This document shows positions 1 to 7,483 of a stretch of DNA of 17,514 bases, piece by piece. The position numbers and the translations under genes are program-made. The notes beneath the pieces were generated by a model. That model ran no database searches, had not been told where the DNA came from, and worked only from the letters and a program-made list of their open reading frames with translations. How positions within the stretch are numbered: position 1 is the first letter of the stretch; each line of letters starts with the position of its first letter. The stretch is from Adhaeribacter sp. (GTDB lineage: Bacteria > Bacteroidota > Bacteroidia > Cytophagales > Hymenobacteraceae), in the NCBI GenBank assembly GCA_028288395.1, contig JAQBNV010000230.1, positions 1 through 17,514 on the forward strand, given 5' to 3'.

Positions 1-479
1 CGCCCGGCATCTACGTCTGGTGTGGTAAAATACCGGCCCTGGCCTATCGGCACATCCGACACCAGGTTAAACTGGTACGACACCCCCTGCAGGTTTACAT
101 CCGACATGCTGTTATTGCCGTATTTAAAGGTGTTGCCGCTCCGTCCCCAGAAAATAGCCACGCCTTCGTCGTTTACCAATTGGCGGTCCAACAGCCGGAA
201 TTCCCGGATATTGGCATTGGGCCGCTTAAAATATTTCCACCACGGATATTCGCCGCCAAAAGCCCAGGGAAATTTTTGAACATAAATAACGTTATTACCT
301 AAGAAGTTAACACTGTTGCGAATATTTCGTTCTAAAGAATCGACAATGGTAAAAACCGAAATAATGGCAAATATCCCGATAGTAACTCCCAGCAACGATA
401 AAATGGTGCGCAGTAAATTCGCTCTCAGGGCTTGCGAAGCAAACCGGAAGCTTTCGAGTATAAGGCGCAGGTATATCAC
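1..479 (-). CDS. MacB-type ABC transporter permease, N-terminal fragment (runs off left edge)
   Basis: The first 159 codons of an integral-membrane ABC permease are present; the rest lies left of the window. The start is read as GTG at 479, because an in-frame TAG lies only three codons upstream and no in-frame ATG precedes the conserved N-terminus. Residues 1-22 form a cytoplasmic, amphipathic segment (…FRFASQALRANLLRT) followed by one membrane helix at about 25-46 (ILSLLGVTIGIFAIISVFTI). After VDSLERNIRNSV comes the start of the large extracytoplasmic MacB_PCD-type domain, with GNNVIYVQKFPW and many aromatic residues. In the family such permeases pair with an ABC ATPase and act in export, lipoprotein handling or mechanotransmission across the envelope. 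Neither substrate nor partner can be told here. It diverges from queA with a gap of 198 bp. Confidence 0.88.
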   Translation of the reverse strand, partial: MIYLRLILESFRFASQALRANLLRTILSLLGVTIGIFAIISVFTIVDSLERNIRNSVNFLGNNVIYVQKFPWAFGGEYPWWKYFKRPNANIREFRLLDRQLVNDEGVAIFWGRSGNTFKYGNNSMSDVNLQGVSYQFNLVSDVPIGQGRYFTTPDVDAG

Positions 480-677
480 GATATTGAGCTAAGAAACTAA
501 TTTTCATAAAAATAGACAAAATTCTGGCAAAAGTGACTAAATTTGCGCCTCGATTTTGGACACATAAACCATACCCTCCAAAAAAGTTTCTTTGCTGCCG
601 GGCTAAAACCTAATCAAAACGAAACTGTTCTGCTATTGCATATAAGTACACCAAATTAAATACCGTAATATTTAAAT

Positions 678-1724
678 ATGAAACTTTCTGAATTCAGATT
701 TGACCTGCCTGCTAATTTAATGGCTACCCACCCCGCCAAACACCGCGACGAAGCCCGCATGATGGTGGTGCACCGGAGTACCGGTAAAATTGAGCACAAA
801 GTATTTAAGGACATCCTGGAATATTTTGATGATGGCGATGTAGTGGTAATTAACGACACCAAAGTTTTTCCGGCCCGTCTGTATGGCAACAAGGAAAAAA
901 CCGGCGCTAAAATAGAAGTTTTCCTGTTGCGTGAGCTAAACAAAGAAAATCACCTGTGGGATGTGCTGGTAGACCCGGCCCGGAAAATACGGGTAGGTAA
1001 CAAATTGTATTTCGGCGACAGCGACCTGGTAGCCGAAGTAATTGACAATACCACCTCGCGTGGCCGGACTATAAAGTTTTTGTACGATGGCTCCGACGAG
1101 GATTTTAGTAAAACCATCAACGATTTAGGGGAAACTCCGTTGCCTAAATACCTGAAACGGGCCGCCGAACCCGAAGACCGCGAACGTTACCAAACGGTTT
1201 ACGCGAAGCACGTAGGTGCGGTAGCGGCGCCTACAGCTGGGTTGCATTTTACCCGCGAAGTGCTTAAGCGCCTGGAACTTAATGGTGTAGATGTAGTGCC
1301 GCTTACGGTACACGTTGGTTTAGGTACCTTCCGTCCCGTTGATGTTGAAGACCTGACGAAACACAAAATGGATTCGGAGCACTTTATTGTGCCGGAAGAA
1401 ACCGCCAAGGTGGTGAACCAGGCCCTGGATAATAAGAAAAGAGTGTGTGCGGTAGGTACTACTACCATGCGCGGCCTGGAATCGTCGGTATCGGCTAGTT
1501 CCCGCCTGAAACCAACCGAAGGCTGGACCGATAAATTTATTTTTCCGCCCCACGAGTTTAAAATTCCAAACTCCCTGATTACCAATTTTCACATGCCGGA
1601 ATCGACCCTGTTGATGATGACCTGTGCCTTTGGTGGTTTTGATTTAATTATGGATGCCTATAAAGTAGCGGTTAAGGAAAAATATAATTTCTTCAGCTAC
1701 GGCGATGTAATGCTGATTTTATAA
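678..1724 (+). CDS. queA: S-adenosylmethionine:tRNA ribosyltransferase-isomerase QueA
   Basis: QueA transfers and isomerises the ribosyl moiety of S-adenosylmethionine onto 7-aminomethyl-7-deazaguanine in tRNA, giving epoxyqueuosine in the queuosine pathway. The 348-residue length fits the family. Visible signatures are [15 protein letters not shown] at residues 6-20, [15 protein letters not shown] at 56-70, TPLPKYLKR with [10 protein letters not shown] at about 153-176, [13 protein letters not shown] at 180-192, VGLGTFRPV at 213-221, [10 protein letters not shown] at 260-269 and [12 protein letters not shown] at 303-314. The ATG at 678 gives the canonical [11 protein letters not shown] start. 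No Shine-Dalgarno is seen; the start codon directly follows an A/T-only stretch. The gene is followed by a strong intrinsic terminator, so it is probably monocistronic or the end of its unit. No other queuosine gene is in the window. Confidence 0.97.
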   Translation: MKLSEFRFDLPANLMATHPAKHRDEARMMVVHRSTGKIEHKVFKDILEYFDDGDVVVINDTKVFPARLYGNKEKTGAKIEVFLLRELNKENHLWDVLVDPARKIRVGNKLYFGDSDLVAEVIDNTTSRGRTIKFLYDGSDEDFSKTINDLGETPLPKYLKRAAEPEDRERYQTVYAKHVGAVAAPTAGLHFTREVLKRLELNGVDVVPLTVHVGLGTFRPVDVEDLTKHKMDSEHFIVPEETAKVVNQALDNKKRVCAVGTTTMRGLESSVSASSRLKPTEGWTDKFIFPPHEFKIPNSLITNFHMPESTLLMMTCAFGGFDLIMDAYKVAVKEKYNFFSYGDVMLIL

Positions 1725-1807
1725 AACCTAAGTGGTTACGAACAGCAGGATAAAGAAAACATAAGATTGCTTCCTTTCCTGTTTGTGCCGGTAAACCGCA
1801 TAATTAT

Positions 1808-1845
1808 AACCCGCCTGGCCTAACCGTCAGGCGGGTTTTGTTTTT
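1808..1845 (+). terminator. Rho-independent terminator after queA
   Basis: A perfect 10-bp stem, AACCCGCCTG (1808-1817) with CAGGCGGGTT (1828-1837), encloses a 10-nt loop and runs into TTGTTTTT. The T-run is only on the plus side, so it serves queA, whose stop lies about 85 bp upstream, and not a minus-strand gene. Confidence 0.93.
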
Positions 1846-1916
1846 ACATTTGTAAGTGCTTCTCTTTTAGAAGTCTGACTTTTGATTATATGTATGCGCA
1901 CAATAATATTTAAAAT

Positions 1917-2603
1917 ATGGCGATAGACCTTCCGGAAGCGGCCATTCTGGTAGCAGGTGGCATGGGTACCCGTCTGCAAAGCCAGGTGCCTAAACAATTT
2001 ATTTCTATCGGGGGCCAACCCATTCTCATGCATACCATCCGGCGTTTTTACACCTACCATCCGGACTTGCAACTGGTAGTCGTACTGCCCCGGGATCAGG
2101 TTGCCAAATGGCAGGCCTTGTGTTTTACCCACGTTTTCGAAATTAAACACGAAGTAGTGGCCGGTGGCAACACCCGATTCAGATCCGTTAAAAACGGTTT
2201 AGCCGCTATTGCGGCGCCTGATGGCCTCGTGGCTGTGCACGATGGCGTTCGTCCTTTTGTGCCGGTTTCCGTTATCCGCGAGGCTTTTGCGGTAGCCGCT
2301 AAAAAAGGCAATGCGGTGGTAGCCGTCCCTCTAAAAGACTCTATCCGGCAGGTGTTTCAAACCGAAAGCAAAGCCCTGGATCGTAGCCAATATCGCCTTA
2401 TCCAAACGCCCCAGTGTTTCCGGCTGCCCTTGTTGCGGCAGGCTTATGAACTACCCGAAGAACCTACCTTCACCGATGACGCTGCGGTGGTTGAACGGCT
2501 TGGCCAGAAAATTAACCTGGTAGCGGGCAGTTACGAAAATATTAAAATTACTACGCCCGAAGATTTAGCCTGGGCAGAACACTTGTTAAAACTGCAGAGA
2601 TAA
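1917..2603 (+). CDS. ispD: 2-C-methyl-D-erythritol 4-phosphate cytidylyltransferase IspD
   Basis: IspD joins CTP and 2-C-methyl-D-erythritol 4-phosphate to form CDP-ME, the third step of the MEP isoprenoid pathway in the cytoplasm. The 228-residue length is typical. The nucleotide-binding loop AGGMGTRLQSQVPKQF spans residues 13-28, with R19 and K26 in the usual catalytic places. HDGVRPFV lies at 108-115, DRSQYRLIQTPQ at 155-166 carries the conserved Arg (R156), TDDAAVVE is at 186-193 and IKITTPEDL at 209-217 carries the conserved substrate-binding Lys (K210). The ATG at 1917 is preceded by an A/T-rich stretch nearly identical to that of queA and has no Shine-Dalgarno. It faces dinB convergently with about 80 bp between stops; only a weak hairpin (2605-2622, no T-run) is visible there. 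Confidence 0.96.
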   Translation: MAIDLPEAAILVAGGMGTRLQSQVPKQFISIGGQPILMHTIRRFYTYHPDLQLVVVLPRDQVAKWQALCFTHVFEIKHEVVAGGNTRFRSVKNGLAAIAAPDGLVAVHDGVRPFVPVSVIREAFAVAAKKGNAVVAVPLKDSIRQVFQTESKALDRSQYRLIQTPQCFRLPLLRQAYELPEEPTFTDDAAVVERLGQKINLVAGSYENIKITTPEDLAWAEHLLKLQR

Positions 2604-2682
2604 AGGTCGCTTGCGTGCGGCCCTATTTAGGTTGAGAAATAAAATATTGTTAATAGCCGAATATTGGAAATGCTTTCCTGCT

Positions 2683-3762
2683 CTAAAAATCCAGCGTAAG
2701 CTGGAGGGAGGCCGGTAAATCGTGGGGGTAGCTTAAGTTAGATACCGAAATGCCAAGGAGCCGCACCGGCTGTTGGGGTAATTGGGGTGTCCGGAGCAAG
2801 TCGCGGGCCACAGTAAAAATGGCGTCGGCGGTATTCAGGTAGCTGGTCAAAGTTTTGCTGCGCGTTTGCTGCACAAAATTAAAATATTTAAGCTTCAGGG
2901 TAACTGTTTTGGCTGTGGATTGCAAGCGGTTGAGGTCGTGGGCTACTTCCTGGGCCAAAAACTGCAGGCGCTCCAGCATATCATCTTCAGCAGATAAATC
3001 TTCTTCAAAGGTGCGCTCCGCGCCAATAGATTTCCGGATGCGGTGCGCTTGTACCAATCTTTCATCTTCGGCCCGGGCTATCCGGTAATAATAATGGCCC
3101 ACTTTGCCAAAATGCCTTATCAGGTCGGCTTCCGGATGGGCGCGTAAGTCGGCACCCGTAACAATGCCCATGCGCTGCATTTTGGCCGCCGTAACCTTGC
3201 CAATGCCGTGAAACTTTTCGATGGACAGGCTCGCTACCAGGTCGGCGGCTTTATCCGGCGTAATGAGGGTGAAGCCATTGGGCTTGTTCAGGTCCGAAGC
3301 AATTTTAGCCAGAAATTTATTAAAGGAAACGCCGGCTGAGGCGGTGAGGTTAGTTTCTTCCTGGATGCGCGCCCTGATCTCTTTCGCAATAATACTTGCC
3401 GAGGGCATGTTTACTTTGTTCTGGGTTACATCCAGGTACGCTTCGTCGAGCGAGAGCGGCTCAACCAGGTCGGTGTAATGGTAAAATATTTCCCGAATTT
3501 GCCGGGAAACCGCACTGTATACCTCAAAGCGGGGTTTTACAAATATCAAATGCGGGCACTTTTGTTGGGCAATTTTGGAGGCCATGGCTGAGAATACGCC
3601 AAACTTACGGGCCTCGTAGCTGGCGGCCGCTACCACGCCCCGGGCCCGGGAACCGCCAACTGCCACCGGCTTGCCCCGCAGTTCCGGGTTATCGCGCTGC
3701 TCCACCGACGCATAAAATGCGTCCATATCAATGTGAATAATCTTGCGGATGGGTTGGTTCAA
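2683..3762 (-). CDS. dinB: DNA polymerase IV (Y-family translesion polymerase)
   Basis: This is a Y-family polymerase for error-prone bypass of damaged template bases, 359 aa, the usual DinB length. Metal-binding acidic residues are D12 in IHIDMDAFYASVE and D106/E107 in PLSLDEAYLDV. Y17 sits at the steric-gate position that excludes ribonucleotides. A thumb with a helix-hairpin-helix region (FHGIGKVTAAKMQRMGI, about 184-200) and a little-finger domain follow. The last six residues, QLTLDF, match the sliding-clamp-binding motif found at DinB C-termini. The start is TTG at 3762: an in-frame TAG lies four codons upstream, and the next Met (residue 13) would remove the first catalytic Asp. The gene appears to stand alone, with a possible small ORF on the same strand about 120 bp upstream. 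Confidence 0.96.
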   Translation of the reverse strand: MNQPIRKIIHIDMDAFYASVEQRDNPELRGKPVAVGGSRARGVVAAASYEARKFGVFSAMASKIAQQKCPHLIFVKPRFEVYSAVSRQIREIFYHYTDLVEPLSLDEAYLDVTQNKVNMPSASIIAKEIRARIQEETNLTASAGVSFNKFLAKIASDLNKPNGFTLITPDKAADLVASLSIEKFHGIGKVTAAKMQRMGIVTGADLRAHPEADLIRHFGKVGHYYYRIARAEDERLVQAHRIRKSIGAERTFEEDLSAEDDMLERLQFLAQEVAHDLNRLQSTAKTVTLKLKYFNFVQQTRSKTLTSYLNTADAIFTVARDLLRTPQLPQQPVRLLGISVSNLSYPHDLPASLQLTLDF

Positions 3763-3851
3763 GGAATTGCGCTAAAGCAGTGATGAAGCAAATTTACGTA
3801 ACGAACCTCGGCTGGGAAAGTATGTGCAGTATAAGATTTTCTGGAATGCAG

Positions 3852-3863
3852 TATATGCATATA
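3852..3863. promoter_or_regulatory. 12-bp perfect palindrome in the dinB leader region
   Basis: TATATGCATATA is a perfect palindrome centred about 95 bp upstream of the dinB start, between dinB and the small ORF at 3886-4008. It could be an operator or only a chance feature of AT-rich DNA. I do not recognise a known regulator site. Confidence 0.25.
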
Positions 3864-3885
3864 TCGGAGATAGGAAATAAATAGA

Positions 3886-4008
3886 TTAAGCCGGAATAAA
3901 TACCCGCCAGCCAGAGCGAAGAAAATGCCGGTACTGGGTTAGCTCCGGTTTAAACTTAGATTTGTAGTGCCGCCGGTACTTATTATTAATATTATTATTT
4001 CGTTTCAT
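3886..4008 (-). CDS. Possible small basic protein (40 aa), unrecognised
   Basis: An ATG-started ORF of 40 codons ends in TAA. The peptide begins MKRNNNINNKYRRHYK and ends RHFLRSGWRVFIPA. It has eleven Lys/Arg and only one acidic residue, so it is strongly basic; it has no signal peptide or membrane segment. Codons such as CGG for Arg and CCG for Pro match those preferred in neighbouring genes, and the base composition is richer in GC than the surrounding gap, which argues mildly for a real gene. It lies on the dinB strand, about 120 bp upstream. I do not recognise the sequence. It could equally be a chance ORF or part of the dinB leader. Confidence 0.35.
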   Translation of the reverse strand: MKRNNNINNKYRRHYKSKFKPELTQYRHFLRSGWRVFIPA

Positions 4009-4344
4009 ATTTCTAAGAAGCAGAATATAATTACTGCTTTACAAATATTCCGGCTCTGTTTAATTTAGCGGTCTTTTATCGCGCTGATGCTGGTTTTATC
4101 CTAATTAACTTAAAACGGCTGATTATATTTAAACAACTACAATATTTACTTTACTTTAGAGTTAAAATATTACTATCTTCTTACAGGTTAAATATTTTAT
4201 AGAAATATTTATACCTTTATTTAAATAGTTTAGACCCTTTTTGTTGTTTTGTCCGGTGGCGGTGGTTTAAAACGGTGCTTTAGTAGCTTGCTTTTAAAAC
4301 GGTTTAATCTTTAAACTTCCATAATCACCACACCTGGATAACCT
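4009..4344 (+). other. AT-rich upstream region of the large barrel gene
   Basis: No gene is seen. The stretch is rich in A/T runs and AATATT words. It holds three direct copies of TTAAAACGG (4110-4118, 4267-4275, 4294-4302); the last two sit within 80 bp of the start codon at 4345, 27 bp apart. No good match to the Bacteroidota promoter consensus (TTTG, then TAnnTTTG) was found by eye. Confidence 0.5.
4110..4302 (+). repeat. Three direct copies of TTAAAACGG
   Basis: TTAAAACGG occurs at 4110-4118, 4267-4275 and 4294-4302. The last two extend to TTTAAAACGGT and are 27 bp apart, between two and three helical turns. Their place just before a gene for an outer-membrane barrel suggests possible operator half-sites; function is inferred only. 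Confidence 0.4.
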
Positions 4345-6825
4345 ATGAAATTACTTTTCTTATTGTTTTTTTTTACCTGCACCTGCGGGTCATTTGCTTT
4401 GGCCCAGGTTGCAGCCGGAAGCGCCATTATAAAAGGTGTGGTGCTGGATTCTTCTAAAACAACTCCTTTGGGCTATGTAACCGTATCGGTGCGTGAACTA
4501 GGCAAAACCGAGGCCATAAAAAGTACCTATACCCAGGATAATGGCGCTTTCGAACTTACGGGGTTGGCAGTTAAACCTTACGAAGTAATCATTAATTACA
4601 TTGGCTTCCGGCCCCGCATCCTGGCCGTTAAAGAATTTCCGGCCCAGAACCCGGTTGTTAATTTGGGCCGCATCCAACTGAGCCCCATCGCCAGCCAACT
4701 GAAAGAAGTACAGGTAACCGCTCAGAAACAACTCATCAAGCAGGATATTGATAAAATTACGTACGATGTAGAAGCCGATCCGGAGAGCAAAACCATGACC
4801 GCTCTGGACATGCTGCGCAAAGTGCCCCTCATAACCGTGGATGCCGAAGATAATATTCAGCTAAAAGGCAGTGGCAGTTACCGGGTGTTGGTAAATGGTA
4901 AGACCTCCTCGCTTTTTGTGCGCGACCCCAAGGAAGTGCTGAAAAGTATGCCGGCTAACACCATCAAAAATATTGAGGTAATAACCAATCCACCGGCTAA
5001 ATACGAAGCCGAAGGTGTAGGGGGTATTATTAATATTATTACCGTTAAAAAGAATTTGGGCGGCTACAATGGTTCCCTAAATTTGAGCGTCCGCACGCCG
5101 GTAGGTTATAATGCCGGCGGCTACTTAACGGCTAAAGTAAAGAAGTTTGGCTTTTCGGGATATTACGGCTATGGCTACAATAATTCACCTGCTACGCAAA
5201 GCAATCTCTTTCGCGATGACTTAATTCGTAAAATCAGGTTAAACCAGGCAGGCGAAAACGAAAGTAGTGGCCGGTATCAGTACCTTGATGGCAATTTAAG
5301 TTATGAGTTAGATTCTCTTAACTTGTTAACGGGTAATTACAGTTTTAACATCAGTAACAATGCCAACACCCTGCAACAGCGGGTTATCAATTCCGGTTAC
5401 GATAACGTGCCGGGCCTTTCTTATACCCGCAATAGCCAGGGCGCCTTTCAGTGGCAGGGCTATGATATCGGGCTCGATTACCAGAAAAGCTTCAGGAAAA
5501 ACAAAGAACAGCTATTTACCCTTTCTTATAAATTTAACCGGGGCAGTAATAACAGCGATAGTGATTTTAGTCTGGCCTACCTCGACCGGCCGGATGTGCT
5601 GAGCACCACCCGCAACGACGGCACCTCGGCCGAGCATACCGTCCAGGCCGATTACGTACAACCAATTGGCAAGCAGAACCTGGAAATAGGTATTAAAACC
5701 ATTACCCGTCTCAATAGCAGCGATTATTTCTACGCCAACCGCAATGCCGATAATGGCCAATATATCATTGATTCTACCCAAAGTAATAATTTTGATTATC
5801 ACCAGGATATTTTGGCTGGTTATACTTCCTTTGGTTTTAAAAAAGGCGATTGGGGATTGAAACTGGGTGCCCGCCTGGAACAAACCCGCATCAAAGCCGA
5901 TTTTGAATCGTCGGGCACGGTTGCCGATCAGGATTATTTTAACCTGATTCCATCTATTGCCCTGTCGCGGAAACTAAAGGAAATGAAAAGTGTGCGGCTG
6001 GGATATACCCAGCGCATCGAACGCCCAGGACTTTGGTATCTGAATCCGTACGTAAACCGGATCGACCCGCGCAATATATCTTTCGGTAATCCTAATTTAA
6101 CAGCCGCCATAAACCACGCTTTCGATTTATCCTATAGTACTTTTGTAAAGAAATCTTCGGTTAATACCAGCCTCTTTTACAACTTTACAAATAATTCTAT
6201 TCAGCAATTTACTACGCTGGGCGCAGACTCCGTGGCCCGCACCACCTACGGCAATATTGGTAAAAACCAGCGCCTGGGATTCTCGGTAAATGGCAACATG
6301 AATTTAACCAAAAACCTGAACCTGAACCTGAATGCCAGCACTAACTTGGTAAGATTAAATGGCGTCATTTCGGTTACCGATTCCGTAACCAAAACAAACG
6401 TGCTTACGCCGGTGAGTAATAATGGCGTAATGGCCAATATTTTCGCTTATGCGAGCTATAAATTTGGAAAAGGCTGGCGGGCCAGTGGCAACATAGGTTA
6501 TTATTCTCCGCAAATATTGCTGCAAGGCAAGTCGGCGGGCTATTCTTATAATAGTTTTTCGATTAATAAAAGCCTCTTCAAAAAAGAGAAAGGCAGCATT
6601 AACCTGTCTATTACCAGCCCATTCCAGAAAAACCGCCGCTTCTTTAACGAGTTGAACGATGTTCGTTTTTACCAGTCGTCGGAGTCTTACTACCTGATGC
6701 GGCGCTTGAATTTATCGTTTAATTACCGTTTTGGTAAATTACAGGGCGATATTACCCGCAAAAAGCGCGGCATCAAAAACGATGACGTACAAGGCGGCAG
6801 TCAGAGTGGGGGTACCAGTAATTAA
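4345..6825 (+). CDS. Outer-membrane beta-barrel protein with CarboxypepD_reg-like domain (OMP_b-brl_3 type, TonB-receptor-like)
   Basis: An 826-residue outer-membrane protein. A signal peptide spans residues 1-20 (hydrophobic FLLFFF core, likely cut after ALA, before Q21). Residues about 25-110 resemble a carboxypeptidase-regulatory-like beta-sandwich (IKGVVLDSS…PLGYVTVSV, then FELTGLAVKPYEVIINYIGF), common at the N-terminus of Bacteroidota TonB-dependent receptors. A plug-like domain follows at about 120-235, with LDMLRKVPLITVD, YRVLVNGK and IEVITNPPAKYEAEGVGGIINIIT. The remainder is a long barrel of alternating aromatic/polar strands up to LNLSFNYRFGK near residue 795. A hydrophilic Gly/Ser/Asn-rich tail ends the protein beyond the last strand, as in the OMP_b-brl_3 family. 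No SusD-like partner is adjacent, so this is not a classical Sus locus. Substrate is unknown. A terminator follows, so it is probably monocistronic. Confidence 0.92.
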   Translation: MKLLFLLFFFTCTCGSFALAQVAAGSAIIKGVVLDSSKTTPLGYVTVSVRELGKTEAIKSTYTQDNGAFELTGLAVKPYEVIINYIGFRPRILAVKEFPAQNPVVNLGRIQLSPIASQLKEVQVTAQKQLIKQDIDKITYDVEADPESKTMTALDMLRKVPLITVDAEDNIQLKGSGSYRVLVNGKTSSLFVRDPKEVLKSMPANTIKNIEVITNPPAKYEAEGVGGIINIITVKKNLGGYNGSLNLSVRTPVGYNAGGYLTAKVKKFGFSGYYGYGYNNSPATQSNLFRDDLIRKIRLNQAGENESSGRYQYLDGNLSYELDSLNLLTGNYSFNISNNANTLQQRVINSGYDNVPGLSYTRNSQGAFQWQGYDIGLDYQKSFRKNKEQLFTLSYKFNRGSNNSDSDFSLAYLDRPDVLSTTRNDGTSAEHTVQADYVQPIGKQNLEIGIKTITRLNSSDYFYANRNADNGQYIIDSTQSNNFDYHQDILAGYTSFGFKKGDWGLKLGARLEQTRIKADFESSGTVADQDYFNLIPSIALSRKLKEMKSVRLGYTQRIERPGLWYLNPYVNRIDPRNISFGNPNLTAAINHAFDLSYSTFVKKSSVNTSLFYNFTNNSIQQFTTLGADSVARTTYGNIGKNQRLGFSVNGNMNLTKNLNLNLNASTNLVRLNGVISVTDSVTKTNVLTPVSNNGVMANIFAYASYKFGKGWRASGNIGYYSPQILLQGKSAGYSYNSFSINKSLFKKEKGSINLSITSPFQKNRRFFNELNDVRFYQSSESYYLMRRLNLSFNYRFGKLQGDITRKKRGIKNDDVQGGSQSGGTSN

Positions 6826-6937
6826 CCAGCCTTTACTTTCCCTTTATTGCGGCTCGCAGCCGCCGAAGCTTACGGCAGTTGCCGACATAGTTTAAAATGA
6901 TTTAAAAACGGGAAAGTTAATTTTCTGTCTCATTAAC

Positions 6938-6972
6938 AAAAGCCCCTGCAATATTTGCGGGGGCTTTTTTTT
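6938..6972 (+). terminator. Rho-independent terminator after the large barrel gene
   Basis: A 12-bp stem, AAGCCCCTGCAA paired with TTGCGGGGGCTT (one G-T pair, 3-nt loop), is followed by an unbroken T-run to 6972. It lies about 110 bp after the stop at 6825. Confidence 0.92.
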
Positions 6973-7483
6973 CAATCGTCACAAATAAAGATGTTATTCT
7001 ACCAATTAAAAGAAGCCAGTTGGTTTTAACAAATAATAGAGAAAACGTTTAAAACAAGAACCCATAAATATCTGCCGCTAGAATTTATGGATTTAAATTA
7101 CGGTTTTAGTGCTACTGTATTAAGAAAGAAAGCAATCTTAAATCATTTATATTCTTGCCAAACAATTTATAAAATACCCATTTTTAGGTATTTTTTCAAA
7201 GGGTAATTTATCTAATTTTGAAGAGTATTATTAAAACATTTATACATTCATCTTTTTTATTTAAAGCCAGGTTTGCAGGCTAAAAAATAGAAGTATAAAA
7301 TTGTTTTATTCTAAACCGCTCGTCTATTCTATAATATTTAATTGTAAGATAATTAATTAAATATTTTGATGACTCCCTGTTTTGAAATATTAACTTATTT
7401 ATAATCGTAGTATTTATCAATTCCAATTTTTTACATCTTTCTATTCTTCAACTTTATAACTCCTTCAAACAAACACAACCCGT
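6973..7483. other. AT-rich intergenic region, no gene seen
   Basis: About 510 bp of very AT-rich DNA separate the terminator from the next gene. It holds an inverted repeat CCATAAAT (7062-7069) / ATTTATGG (7083-7090) with a 13-nt loop, and a terminator-like hairpin at 7171-7196. No ORF of note was found, and no clear promoter consensus was seen before the gene at 7484. Confidence 0.5.
7171..7196 (+). terminator. Terminator-like hairpin without an obvious upstream gene
   Basis: AAAATACC (7171-7178) and GGTATTTT (7187-7194) form an 8-bp stem with an 8-nt loop, ending in a T6 run. The stem is AT-rich, so weak. No plus-strand gene lies between it and the strong terminator at 6938, so it may end a small RNA, be a backup terminator, or be fortuitous. 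Confidence 0.35.

Noticed and set aside
307..519. Minus-strand 70-codon ORF over the permease start
   Set aside because: It is out of frame with the conserved permease N-terminus, which reads cleanly from GTG 479 to the window edge.
1199..1585. 128-codon antisense ORF inside queA
   Set aside because: It lies wholly opposite a well-supported queA, has no recognisable domain and a Ser/Thr/Arg-rich composition typical of shadow frames.
2605..2622. Hairpin GGTCGC / GCGGCC after ispD as a terminator
   Set aside because: Only six pairs including one G-T and no T-run on either strand.
4345..4410. Large barrel protein as a lipoprotein because of Cys in its N-terminus (TCTCGS)
   Set aside because: The hydrophobic core and ALA-Q cleavage site fit a signal peptidase I substrate, and the rest is an integral outer-membrane barrel.
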